NCBI GenBank assembly: GCA_046712825.1
Contig: JBKKCR010000070.1
Span: 1-23,814, forward strand
From: DATFGK01 sp046712825
GTDB lineage: Bacteria; Actinomycetota; AC-67
Length of the DNA stretch: 23,814 nt
Direction: 5' to 3'
The notes below the pieces were generated by a model. It was not told where the DNA came from. It did no database searches and was given only the letters and a program-made list of their open reading frames with translations. The translations under genes were made by a program, and so were the position numbers. Shown here piece after piece: positions 15,988-23,814 of the stretch. Positions within the stretch are counted from its first letter, which is position 1. The number at the start of each line of letters is the position of its first letter.

Positions 15988-18603
15988 ATGAGGATCCTCG
16001 TAACCGGCGCCTCCGGCGTCTTCGGACGCGACGTCACGCGCCGCCTCTGGATGAAGGGCCACGACGTCGTGGCGCTCTCGCGCAGACGTCCGGCGAACCT
16101 CCCAAGCGGGGTCGAGTTCATCTCCGCCGACATCCGCGACGGCGCCAAGGTTGAGAAGGCGATGGCCGGCTGCGACGCGGTGGTGCACCTCGCATGGACG
16201 GTGACCCCGTCGCGCCGCGTCGAGGACCACCACGAGATCGACATCGACGGCACCCAGAACGTGCTCGACGCGATGAACCGAACCGGCTGCGGCCGCATGG
16301 TCTTCGCCTCCTCCGTCACCGCATACGGAGCGCTGCCCGACAACCCCTCTTTCCTGAAGGAAGACGATCCGCTGCGGCCTCCGCCGGAGCAGATCTACGC
16401 GACGAACAAGGCCGCCGCCGAGAAGATGATCATCGGCAGCGGTGCGTCCGCGGTGCTCATCCGGGCCTCGGTCGTGCTGGGCCGCGAGGTCGACAACGTG
16501 GGCATGCGCTTGTTCACGGCGCCGTCGCTGGTCCAGGTCCGTGGTGACCCCGGACGGATGCAGCTGCTACACCCGGAGGACATAGGCCGGTTCTTCGCCG
16601 AGGCCGTGTCGGGCGATCAGACCGGGCCGGTCAACCTCGCAGCTTCGGACGTGCTCACCATGGCGGAGGTCGGCCGGCTCATGGAGAAGCGCGTCGTCGT
16701 CGTGCGCGAGTCGATGCTCAAGCGCGGGATGGACGCGATGTGGAAGTACAACCTCGCCGAGGTCGATCCGGCCGCGTATCAGACCTTGCGCTTCATGCCC
16801 GTCGTCGACACCACGGTCCTGCGCGAGCAGTGGGGGTTCCGTTGCGGGTACACGACCGCCGAATGTGTGGCGGACTTCGCTCGCGCGACGAATTGGTTCC
16901 GCTACCTGGGCCGCAGACGCGTCGAGCTTCCGTGGCGCACGAAGTACCCGGTCACCCGCGTCCCGCTCGATGTTCCTCCGCCCGACGGGGCCGAGATGGC
17001 CTCCGCCGCGCCGCCCGACGTCGCCGGCGAGTTCGACAACCTGGTCGACGCACGGTACGCGGCCTATACCGCAGCCAACACGTCGGAAGCGTTCCCCGGA
17101 CCGCTCACGCCGATGTCGCTCGAGGTCGGCCTGCGGGGCATGCGCGCCGCCGCCGAGATGACCGGTCATGTGATCGGGATCGCGGAGCCGCTCCGGAGTC
17201 ACCTCTGGCATCGCTCCACCGGTCTGTTCGGCCACGCGATCTACGCGAACCTCTCGGTCATCCACGAGATGGCGCAGCAGATGCCGGGCTACGACCCCGA
17301 AGCATGGAACGAGCTGATGTTCGGCGGCGCCGAGACCCACGCGGAAACCCCCGCCGCCTCGAAGTCGCAGGCCGCGCGAACCGCCGGCCGCGTCGGGCCT
17401 CGCCTCGGCTACTACTCGAAGGAGATCGCGCGCTTCGAACGGCAGATGCCCGGCTTGGTGATGAGCGAGGTCGACCTTAGGGAGCTTCCCGATGAGCGTC
17501 TGGTCGCCCGGCTCGGACTCATGCACGACATGGTTGTGTACTCATGGGGCTTGGCCGCGACGGCCAGCGCTTGGGCCGCCGCGGTTTTCGGCGCGATCGA
17601 GAAGAAGGCCGGAAGTTCGGTTGCCGTTTCGATCCGCGGAGGACGCGAGCGGCTGGCGAGCGCGGGCGCGTTACTCGCGGTTCAGCAGCTGGCCGCGCGG
17701 GCGCGCCGCGAACCCGCGGTCGCCGAGATCCTCCGGTCGCGCCGTCCCGCCGATGCGCTCGCGGAGATTCGAGGGTCGGCGCCGGCGTTCGCGCGGATGA
17801 TCGACGAAGCGATAGCGCGACACGGCCACCGTGGTCCGTGGGAGACGGAGCTCTCCAACTTCATGTTCGGAGACGCGCCCGAGCTGCTGATCGACTCGAT
17901 CGCGAAGCATCTCGACGCGCCAGATCGTCCGGCTCCGCCGCAGGCCGTCCGTCTGCCCGCGTTCGTGCGAGGGATGGCGAAGATCGGGCACCACTTCCAG
18001 CGGACGCGTGAGCGCGGACGCGACGCCGCGATGGCGATGACGCACCAGTACCGGCTGGCCGCACGCGAGCGCGGGCGCCGTCTCGCGCGCGACGGAGTGC
18101 TCGCCGATCCGGCCGACGTCTACTACCTGACGCTCGATCAGGCGTCCGAACCGCCGCCCGACGTGAAGGAGATCGTCGTGCGCCGCCGCGCCGAGCGCGA
18201 ACGCCTCGCGAAGCTGTCGATGCCGATCACGTTCAACGGGCATTGGGAAGCCGAGTCCACCGACGCCGCCTCGTTGAAGCCCGGCGAGGAGTTGTCCGGG
18301 ATCCCGGCGTCCTCGGGCGTGATCCGCGGTGTGGTGAAGATCTTGCGCTCGGGAACCGCCGACGATCTGCAGCCGGGCGAGGTGCTGGTCGCCAAACTGA
18401 CCGACACGGGGTGGACCCCGCTGTTCGGTTACGCCGCGGCGGTCGTCACCGACATGGGCGGTCAGCTTTCGCACGCGGCCGTCGTCGCTCGGGAGTTCGG
18501 TATCCCCTGCGTGGTGCAGACGAACAACGCCACGCTCCGCCTCCGCGACGGCCAAACCGTCGAGGTCGACGGAGCCACGGGGGTCGTCCGCGCGATCGAC
18601 TGA
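15988..18603 (+). CDS. SDR fused to rifampin-phosphotransferase-like substrate and phosphohistidine domains, copy 2
   Basis: An 871-residue paralogue of 9369-11993 over its whole length. SDR part: MRILVTGASGVFGRDV with the NAD(P) loop at residues 6-13, FASSVTAYG, and Y137-x-x-x-K141. Substrate-domain part: NTSEAFPGPLTPMSL near 363 and GHRGPWETE near 612. Phosphohistidine domain: GGQLSHAAVVAREFG with His829, ending VEVDGATGVVRAID. The ATP-grasp domain is missing here as well. The ATG at 15988 is chosen because GGTGAGGGA lies just upstream and the NAD loop then begins at the expected distance; a longer frame from 15943 would start on the predicted transcription start. The SCP2 gene follows after 13 bases. 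Both copies keep the SDR catalytic pair and the swivel histidine, so neither looks degenerate. The reaction is unknown. Confidence 0.85.
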   Translation: MRILVTGASGVFGRDVTRRLWMKGHDVVALSRRRPANLPSGVEFISADIRDGAKVEKAMAGCDAVVHLAWTVTPSRRVEDHHEIDIDGTQNVLDAMNRTGCGRMVFASSVTAYGALPDNPSFLKEDDPLRPPPEQIYATNKAAAEKMIIGSGASAVLIRASVVLGREVDNVGMRLFTAPSLVQVRGDPGRMQLLHPEDIGRFFAEAVSGDQTGPVNLAASDVLTMAEVGRLMEKRVVVVRESMLKRGMDAMWKYNLAEVDPAAYQTLRFMPVVDTTVLREQWGFRCGYTTAECVADFARATNWFRYLGRRRVELPWRTKYPVTRVPLDVPPPDGAEMASAAPPDVAGEFDNLVDARYAAYTAANTSEAFPGPLTPMSLEVGLRGMRAAAEMTGHVIGIAEPLRSHLWHRSTGLFGHAIYANLSVIHEMAQQMPGYDPEAWNELMFGGAETHAETPAASKSQAARTAGRVGPRLGYYSKEIARFERQMPGLVMSEVDLRELPDERLVARLGLMHDMVVYSWGLAATASAWAAAVFGAIEKKAGSSVAVSIRGGRERLASAGALLAVQQLAARARREPAVAEILRSRRPADALAEIRGSAPAFARMIDEAIARHGHRGPWETELSNFMFGDAPELLIDSIAKHLDAPDRPAPPQAVRLPAFVRGMAKIGHHFQRTRERGRDAAMAMTHQYRLAARERGRRLARDGVLADPADVYYLTLDQASEPPPDVKEIVVRRRAERERLAKLSMPITFNGHWEAESTDAASLKPGEELSGIPASSGVIRGVVKILRSGTADDLQPGEVLVAKLTDTGWTPLFGYAAAVVTDMGGQLSHAAVVAREFGIPCVVQTNNATLRLRDGQTVEVDGATGVVRAID

Positions 18604-18616
18604 AAGGGAGGTCCCC

Positions 18617-19036
18617 GTGGCGCTCTTCAAGGACGAGCATGAGGTCTACCGATACCTCGGTCAGATCTTCCGGGTCGCGCTGGACGATCCCGACCTCGCG
18701 TCGAAGGTTCGAGGGACGGGCCTGATCGTACGGATCGATTACACGGATCCGGACAGCACGATCGGGGTCGACTTCGACGCCGGTGACCTCTTCATCGGGA
18801 CGTCGCAGTTGCCTGCCGGCTTCACGGCGAACATGACGCTCAAGATGTCGGCGGACGACGGGCACGGCTTCTGGCTCGGCAAGCTGAACATGACGGCGGC
18901 GATGGCGCGCGGCAAGGTCCGTGTGAAAGGCTCCGTCCCCAAGATGCTGAAGCTCATGCCCCTCACGAAACCGCTGCGATCGCGCTACGAGAAGATTTTG
19001 GCCGACGACGGTCGTACCGACCTGCTCAACGTCTGA
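18617..19036 (+). CDS. SCP2 sterol-carrier domain protein
   Basis: A 139-residue stand-alone SCP2-like protein: an N-terminal helix (EVYRYLGQIFRVALDDPDL), a beta sheet ending IGVDFDAGDLFIG, the MTLKMSADDGHGFWLGKLNMTAA segment typical of the hydrophobic pocket, and the GKVRVKGSVPKMLKLMPL C-terminal part. SCP2 domains bind lipids, sterols or acyl-CoAs and carry them between enzymes. The GTG start at 18617 has GGGAGGT four bases upstream. It lies between the hybrid gene and the alcohol dehydrogenase gene (six bases to the next ATG), which supports a bulky hydrophobic pathway intermediate. No peroxisomal-type tail is expected or seen. Confidence 0.85.
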   Translation: MALFKDEHEVYRYLGQIFRVALDDPDLASKVRGTGLIVRIDYTDPDSTIGVDFDAGDLFIGTSQLPAGFTANMTLKMSADDGHGFWLGKLNMTAAMARGKVRVKGSVPKMLKLMPLTKPLRSRYEKILADDGRTDLLNV

Positions 19037-19042
19037 GCCGGC

Positions 19043-20083
19043 ATGCGCAGCGTTCAGTACTTCGGCCCGAAGGACGTGCGGGTCGCGAACGCGCCCGATC
19101 CCGGGATCGAAGAGCCGACCGACGCGATCCTGCGCGTAACCACGACCGCGATATGCGGAACCGACCTGCACATCTACCACGACAAGACGCCGGGTTCGGA
19201 GCCGGGGATGATCATCGGGCACGAGTTCGTCGGCGTTGTGGAGGAACTCGGGTCGGCCGTCCGAGAGATCGAGCCGGGGACCCGATGCGTCTCGGCGATG
19301 TACACGGCGTGCGGACGATGCGCCGCGTGCATGAGCGGCAACCATCGCGGGTGCCCGCATTTCATGATGTTCGGCGCCGGGCCACTCGCCGGAGATCTGG
19401 CCGGCGGCCAAGCGGAGCTTGTGCGCGTTCCGATGGCCGACATGACGCTCGCCGCCGTGCCGGACGGCTTGAGCGACGAGGACGTCCTGTTCGTGGGCGA
19501 CATCCTCTCGACCGCGTACAGCGGACTGATCGCCGGAGCGATCCACCCCGGCGACACCGTCGCGGTCGTCGGCGCCGGCCCGCTAGGCCAGCTCGTCGTC
19601 GCGTGCGCGCCGCTGCTCGGCGCCGGAACCGTACTGGCCATCGATCTCGTCGACGAGCGGCTCAAACAGGCGGCCGAGCTCGGTGCGATCCCCGTCGACG
19701 CGCGGGAGGGCGACCCGCTCGACGCGGTCTTCGACGTGACGAACAACCAGGGCGCCGACCTCGTCGTCGAGGCGGTCGGGGCGGAGCCTTCTCTCGAGAC
19801 GGCGTTCACGCTCCCACGGGTCGGCGGACGCGTCGTGCTGCTCGGCGTGCTCGTCGAGGAACCGTTCCCGGTGACCGCGGGTGAGGTCTTCCTGCGCGGA
19901 CTCTCGGTGTCGGCCGTGATCGGCAACCCCTTCGCGCACCGGCCCGAGCTGATGCGCTTGATCGAAGCCGGACGTCTGTCACCGGCGCGCATCGTGTCGC
20001 ACACGATGCCGCTCGATGATGCGGCCGAGGCGTACCGCATGTTCGACGCCAAAGAGGCGACGAAGATCGTCCTCAAGCCTTGA
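19043..20083 (+). CDS. Zinc-dependent alcohol dehydrogenase (MDR family)
   Basis: A 346-residue medium-chain dehydrogenase. Catalytic zinc ligands are in ICGTD (Cys38) and GHE (His60-Glu61). The structural zinc lobe has Cys90, Cys93, Cys96 and Cys104 in CGRCAACMSGNHRGC. The NAD(P) loop is GAGPLG near residue 173, with an acidic residue after the next strand (AIDLVD), which favours NAD. It oxidises an alcohol to an aldehyde or ketone, or the reverse; the specific alcohol cannot be read. The closest flavour is the threonine/sorbitol/formaldehyde dehydrogenase branch. Its stop codon overlaps the TTG of the GH127 gene (TTGA), so the two are coupled. In this operon it could act either on the SCP2-delivered compound or on a sugar released by the glycosidase. 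Confidence 0.9.
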   Translation: MRSVQYFGPKDVRVANAPDPGIEEPTDAILRVTTTAICGTDLHIYHDKTPGSEPGMIIGHEFVGVVEELGSAVREIEPGTRCVSAMYTACGRCAACMSGNHRGCPHFMMFGAGPLAGDLAGGQAELVRVPMADMTLAAVPDGLSDEDVLFVGDILSTAYSGLIAGAIHPGDTVAVVGAGPLGQLVVACAPLLGAGTVLAIDLVDERLKQAAELGAIPVDAREGDPLDAVFDVTNNQGADLVVEAVGAEPSLETAFTLPRVGGRVVLLGVLVEEPFPVTAGEVFLRGLSVSAVIGNPFAHRPELMRLIEAGRLSPARIVSHTMPLDDAAEAYRMFDAKEATKIVLKP

Positions 20084-21942
20084 CCAACGACGCGCCGCAC
20101 GAGCCGGGCGTTTCGCCGCACGCGCGTCTCGCACCGGTTCCGACGGCGGCGGTCCAGATCGCCGAAGATTCGTTCCTCGGTGAGCGGATGCGCGCCGGCC
20201 GCGCCGGGATCCCGGCGTTGCTCGACCGGCTCGAAGAGCACGGCGTTGTAGACAACTTCCGCCGCCTCGCCACCGGCTCGGGCGAAAGGCGCGGCTTCTG
20301 GTTCTCCGATTCCGATCTCTACAAGACGATGGAGGCGGCGGCCGCGTCGCTGGAGTCCCATAACGATCCGGCCCTCCGCGCCCGGCTCCACGAGATCGCC
20401 GATGCCGTCGTTTCGGCGCAAGCACCGGACGGCTACGTGCACACGCAGTTCGAGAAAGAGCGGTACCAGGATGTGTCCTGGACCCACGAGCTGTACTGCG
20501 CCGGTCATCTCATCGAGGCGGCGCTCGCGTACCGGCGAGCCACCGAGGACGACCGGCTGCTCTCGGCCGCCACGCGGCTCGCCGATCACCTCGCGACAGA
20601 GTTCGGGCCGGGCCTTCGCGAGCAAGCCGACGGGCATCCCGAGATCGAGCTCGCGCTCGTGAGCCTCTACCGTGCGACCGGCAACGTACGGTACCTCGAT
20701 CTGGCGAGGTTCTTCCTCGAGCGCGTCGATCACCGAGCGATGCCGCGCCTGACCGGACACGCGGTCCGCGCGCTGTACTACAGCTGCGGGCTCACCGACC
20801 TCGTCCTGGAGACGGGCGACGCGCCGGTTCGCGAGAGCCTCGACCGGTTCTGGACTAGCCTCGTGGACACCGGCTCGTACGTCACGGGTGGTGTCGGCGG
20901 ACGCTGGGTCGGCGAGTCGATCGGCCGGCCGTATGAGCTCCCGAACGAAGGTGCATATGCCGAAACGTGCGGCGCGGCGGCCGCGGTGATGTGGAGCCGG
21001 CGCATGCTCGCGCTCACCGGCGACGCGCGGTACACCGATTTCGCCGAGCGCGCCCTCTACAACGGGTTCCTCGCCGGCGTGTCGCTGGCAGGCGACGAAT
21101 GGTTCTACGTGAACCGGCTCGCGTGGAACGGCGAGGCCGAGGTCGATCCGTGGGGGATCGGACCGATGGTGTTCACCGGCGAGCTGATGAACTCGGCGCG
21201 GCGGAAACCCTGGTACGACGTCACCTGCTGCCCCTCGAACGCCGTCCGTCTCCTGGCATCGCTGCCAGGGCAGGTTTACGGGTCGAGTTCCGACGGCGTG
21301 TGGGTGCACCTCTTCGTCGCGTCGACGTTGCGGTGGCGAACGCCGGCCGGGCAGTCGCTCGTTCTCACGCAGGAGACGCGTTACCCGTGGGAAGGCGCCA
21401 CGTCGATCACGGTGGACGTCGAGGAGCCCGAGGAGTTCTCCGTATTCGTTCGTCTTCCGTCGTGGAGCCGATCGCCAGCCGTCTACATCAACGGCAAGGA
21501 GATCGCCGAGACCGTCGCGGGCGCCTACCTGGAGCTCCGCCGGGTCTGGTCCGCCGGCGATGAGGTCGTGATCGAGTGGGACGACCGGCCGTTCTACGTG
21601 GAAAGCCATCCTCGGGTCGCCGAGAACCGCGACAGCGTCGCCATCCAGCGAGGGCCGATCGTGTATTGCCTGGAGGGAACCGACAACGGGACCGTCGATC
21701 TCTTCGACGTGGTGGTCGATCCGCGAGAACGGCTCGCCTGGTCGGACCGGCCGGATCTGCTCGGCGGCGTGACGGTCGTCACGGCCCGCGGCACGACCCT
21801 GGGGACGAGCGACGGAACGCTGTACAGGCGCGCCGGCGAGCCGCGAACCGCCGGCGGGTCGGTGGAGCTGACGGCGATCCCGTACTACGCATGGGCCAAC
21901 CGAGATCCGGCGCCGATGACGGTCTGGATCCGTCGCGTGTGA
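20080..21942 (+). CDS. Glycoside hydrolase family 127 (beta-L-arabinofuranosidase type)
   Basis: A 620-residue protein, near the usual GH127 length of about 650. It has the (alpha/alpha)6-barrel pattern (WTHELYCAGHLIEAALAY, HPEIELALVSLYRATGN) and a C-terminal beta domain. All zinc/catalytic residues are visible: Glu295 and Cys297 in YAETCGA, and the vicinal Cys383-Cys384 in DVTCCPSN, matching the Glu-x-Cys and Cys-Cys (nucleophile) of the Bifidobacterium enzyme HypBA1. No signal peptide is present, so it acts inside the cell on an imported glycoside. The start is a TTG overlapping the alcohol dehydrogenase stop; no better in-frame start occurs before the conserved part. Sugar specificity in this family is broader than arabinose, so the substrate stays open. 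Confidence 0.88.
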   Translation: MTNDAPHEPGVSPHARLAPVPTAAVQIAEDSFLGERMRAGRAGIPALLDRLEEHGVVDNFRRLATGSGERRGFWFSDSDLYKTMEAAAASLESHNDPALRARLHEIADAVVSAQAPDGYVHTQFEKERYQDVSWTHELYCAGHLIEAALAYRRATEDDRLLSAATRLADHLATEFGPGLREQADGHPEIELALVSLYRATGNVRYLDLARFFLERVDHRAMPRLTGHAVRALYYSCGLTDLVLETGDAPVRESLDRFWTSLVDTGSYVTGGVGGRWVGESIGRPYELPNEGAYAETCGAAAAVMWSRRMLALTGDARYTDFAERALYNGFLAGVSLAGDEWFYVNRLAWNGEAEVDPWGIGPMVFTGELMNSARRKPWYDVTCCPSNAVRLLASLPGQVYGSSSDGVWVHLFVASTLRWRTPAGQSLVLTQETRYPWEGATSITVDVEEPEEFSVFVRLPSWSRSPAVYINGKEIAETVAGAYLELRRVWSAGDEVVIEWDDRPFYVESHPRVAENRDSVAIQRGPIVYCLEGTDNGTVDLFDVVVDPRERLAWSDRPDLLGGVTVVTARGTTLGTSDGTLYRRAGEPRTAGGSVELTAIPYYAWANRDPAPMTVWIRRV

Positions 21943-21973
21943 CCGGACCTGCGCGCTCGAAGTGAAAGCGTGT

Positions 21974-22004
21974 CCGAAAACGTACGCTGAGCGTACGTTT
22001 TCGG
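21974..22004. terminator. Bidirectional intrinsic terminator
   Basis: A perfect 31-base hairpin: CCGAAAACGTACGCT, one G, and its exact complement. The core stem ACGTACGC/GCGTACGT is flanked by AAAA on the left and TTTT on the right, so on either strand the transcript has a stem followed by a U tract. It sits between the convergent GH127 gene (ends 21942) and the kinase gene (stop codon at 22005-22007), the position expected for a shared terminator. Confidence 0.8.
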
Positions 22005-22919
22005 TCATATCTCGATCGAGCCAGCTCCATCTACAGCGGACACGGAAACCGCGTGCGATCCGGGAAGGGCAGCCTCCACGGCTCGCACGAACGCCGGTGC
22101 CGACCCGCGCACCAGCGCCAGCACGCAGCCGGCGAACCCGGCGCCGATGAGGCGAGCGCCCACGCACCCGTCCTGCGCCCGAGCGACCTCGACCGCACGG
22201 TCGAGGTCGCGCGACGAGACCTCGAAGTCGTCGCGCAGCGACGCGTGCGACGCGTCGACGAGACCGCCCATCGTCTCGAGGTCTCCTGCTCCCATCGCCG
22301 AGATGAAGTCGGCGACACGTCGATTCTCGGTTTCGACGTGACGCGTCCGCCGCTCGAGGCCCTCCTCGACCTCCGCACGTCGCTGCGCGTACCGCCCGTC
22401 GTCGAGCGCTCGGCGCGTACCGGTATCGATGACGACGAACGAGATCGAGGGCAGGCGTATGGGGCTCCACGTCACCGCGACGCAGTCGATCGCGAGCGCG
22501 TGGTCGGCAACGCCGTGCAGGACGGCCACCTGATCCATCACGCCGCACGGAACCCCGACCGCGAGATGCTCGGCGCGCTGCAAGACTTCCGCTGGTGGGG
22601 TCGTGCCGTCGAGCAAAGCTAAGGCTACGACGGCTTCGAGGGCGGCGGACGACGACAGTCCGGCACCGGCCGGGATCGACGACGAGATCACGCCGCGGAA
22701 ACCCCGGACCCCGAGGCCCGCCTCCCGTAGTGCCTCGACGACCCCGGCGACGTACCGTCCCCACCCTTCGCCTGCCCCTATCGGATGCTCGAGCGAAACG
22801 CGTACCTCACCGGGAAGGTCGAGGGACGAAAGAACGACCTCGCCTTCCAGCGGGACGCTGGCGAGCACAGTTTCGAGATCGCACGCGAATGGAACGACGG
22901 TGCCGCCGGTGTAGTCCAC
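22005..22919 (-). CDS. galK: Galactokinase-like GHMP kinase with an unresolved 5' end
   Basis: Coordinates run from the first in-frame GTG, but homology clearly extends upstream. The same frame continues to at least 23020 and reads DPRALHALFDRLGV, then RAPGRVNLIGEHVDYTGG, the galactokinase sugar-binding signature. In that extension I find no in-frame ATG, GTG or TTG, so the real start is unusual, mutated or lost to a base error near the end of the upstream gene. Downstream are PAGAGLSSSAALE (ATP loop, GHMP motif 2), GVPCGVMDQ (catalytic Asp region) and GAGFAGCVLALV (motif 3), all intact. It would phosphorylate galactose or a related sugar at C1. It faces the GH127 gene, so it may take up the released sugar. 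Confidence 0.75.
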   Translation of the reverse strand: MDYTGGTVVPFACDLETVLASVPLEGEVVLSSLDLPGEVRVSLEHPIGAGEGWGRYVAGVVEALREAGLGVRGFRGVISSSIPAGAGLSSSAALEAVVALALLDGTTPPAEVLQRAEHLAVGVPCGVMDQVAVLHGVADHALAIDCVAVTWSPIRLPSISFVVIDTGTRRALDDGRYAQRRAEVEEGLERRTRHVETENRRVADFISAMGAGDLETMGGLVDASHASLRDDFEVSSRDLDRAVEVARAQDGCVGARLIGAGFAGCVLALVRGSAPAFVRAVEAALPGSHAVSVSAVDGAGSIEI

Positions 22920-23019
22920 GTGCTCGCCGATCAGGTTGACGCGGCCGGGCGCCCGCCACGCGCGCAGCCCGGGCTCGCCGGGCCGAACGCCGAGGCGATC
23001 GAAGAGCGCGTGGAGCGCT

Positions 23020-23814
23020 CTAGGGTCGCGGAGCGATCCGCACCTCGGTTCGTCCGGCGAGGTCGATCTGAACGTCTGCGCGGCCGTCGTGACCGGCGAC
23101 GAGGTCCGATCCGCCGTTCACGCTGTAGCGACCCCCGGGGGCGAGGCGCGCGATCCCGAGCGTCACGCGGGATGCGCCGTTGCCGGGCTGCAGGACGAGG
23201 TCGAGCGCGTTGCCGTCGGTTACCGCCTTGGCGACCAGGGCCGCCGGATACGGCGCTTCGGCGAGGATCGGCCCCTCACGCCACACGTCGGGGAGCCCGC
23301 GGTCGAGCATGTCCCGGAACCCGCCGGGCCTGCCGAAGCGGCCGAGCAACGCCATGCCGTTGGCGATGACCGATCCCTTGTACGACATCGCACCGTCCTT
23401 CGTCTCCGGCGTGAACTTGGCGTCCATCGCAGCCTTGAGCGTCGAGAAGGTCTCCTCGTCGCCCATCTCGCGCGCGACCGCCGAGCACATCGCGTGCGGG
23501 GCGATGTCGGAGATCTTGTAGTTGCCGACGTCGATCTTGTCCCAGCCGCGCAGCTCGATCATGGGCTTGCCGTCATCGCCCGTTTTCACGAGCTCGTTCC
23601 GCACCAGCGCCCAGGTCCGCTGGGCGATGTCCGGCAGGCTCGCGCACAAGAACAGCGCGGTTCCTGCGTCCGCTTGGGTCGAGGTGAGCGACGGGATCGT
23701 CACGCCGAGCCGGCTCGAGCGGATGGCAGTGACGCGACCGTCGGCGGTCAGGAACTCGACGTCGACCGCGTGCCGGTACGAGTCGATCATCTCCGCGGCG
23801 TAGCCGGTCCCATG
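23020..23814 (-). CDS. Unrecognised conserved-looking protein, C-terminal part
   Basis: The frame is open from the right edge to a TAG at 23020-23022, giving 265 residues of the C-terminus. The ATG at 23790 is probably internal, since the sequence upstream (HGTGYAAE) continues smoothly. The visible part has helical pairs (DAGTALFLCASLPDIAQRTWALVRNEL; AVAREMGDEETFSTLKAAMDAKF; GSVIANGMALLGRFG) suggesting an (alpha/alpha) toroid, then a small beta domain (LDLVLQPG, GGRYSVNGG, RTEVRIAP). The layout is reminiscent of linalool dehydratase/isomerase-like proteins, but no diagnostic residues can be confirmed, so this is only a guess. No signal can be judged without the N-terminus. The end abuts or overlaps the kinase coding region, so the two are probably one operon. 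Confidence 0.55.
   Translation of the reverse strand, partial: HGTGYAAEMIDSYRHAVDVEFLTADGRVTAIRSSRLGVTIPSLTSTQADAGTALFLCASLPDIAQRTWALVRNELVKTGDDGKPMIELRGWDKIDVGNYKISDIAPHAMCSAVAREMGDEETFSTLKAAMDAKFTPETKDGAMSYKGSVIANGMALLGRFGRPGGFRDMLDRGLPDVWREGPILAEAPYPAALVAKAVTDGNALDLVLQPGNGASRVTLGIARLAPGGRYSVNGGSDLVAGHDGRADVQIDLAGRTEVRIAPRP

Noticed and set aside
19174..22764. A 1196-codon open frame on the minus strand opposite the alcohol dehydrogenase and GH127 genes.
   Set aside because: Composition is Arg/Gly/Asp-heavy without motifs, and the plus-strand frames carry complete catalytic residues. It is a codon-usage shadow.
22920..23020. A separate small gene between the kinase frame and the right-edge gene.
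   Set aside because: The translation in the kinase frame is the galactokinase N-terminus, so the stretch belongs to that gene.

Overview
The window is G+C-rich DNA (about two thirds by eye) from a bacterium with many GTG and TTG starts, tightly coupled genes and strong Shine-Dalgarno sequences. A fused LivH-LivM-LivG transporter, an IVD-type acyl-CoA dehydrogenase, a P450, an SCP2 protein and a BrnT/BrnA-like pair together suggest an actinobacterium, probably a soil or uncultured lineage. No rRNA, tRNA, IS element, prophage or CRISPR array was seen.

Layout. (1) 1-989: the end of a GNAT acetyltransferase, then a BrnT/BrnA-like toxin-antitoxin pair whose toxin gene has lost one base. (2) 1059-9254, minus strand: one long operon in the order beta-rich protein of unknown function, cytochrome P450, nucleoside phosphorylase, triple-fusion ABC transporter, substrate-binding protein and a proline-rich membrane-anchored protein. 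(3) 9369-13191, plus strand: an SDR/PEP-utiliser hybrid protein and an acyl-CoA dehydrogenase, converging on an acyl-CoA ligase (13188-14681, minus). (4) 14903-21942, plus strand: second copies of the beta-rich protein and of the hybrid, then an SCP2 protein, a zinc alcohol dehydrogenase and a GH127 glycosidase. (5) A bidirectional terminator, then a galactokinase-like gene and the end of an unrecognised gene, both on the minus strand.

The core of the window is a duplicated two-gene module: a ~335-residue beta-rich protein of unknown function plus a ~870-residue protein in which an NAD-dependent SDR/epimerase domain sits where a rifampin-phosphotransferase-like enzyme would carry its ATP-grasp domain. 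The substrate-binding-like and phosphohistidine domains are kept. An AT-rich 17-bp element (GKTAAACKARTTAYACT) occurs in the intergenic regions at 9294, 14734 and 15920, each overlapping promoter-like sequence, with a looser relative at 14831. This ties the transporter/P450 operon, the ligase and both modules into one probable regulon, although no regulator gene lies in the window. The most likely reading is uptake, oxidation, CoA activation and beta-oxidation of a hydrophobic (terpenoid- or steroid-like) compound, possibly supplied as a glycoside. The substrate is inference.
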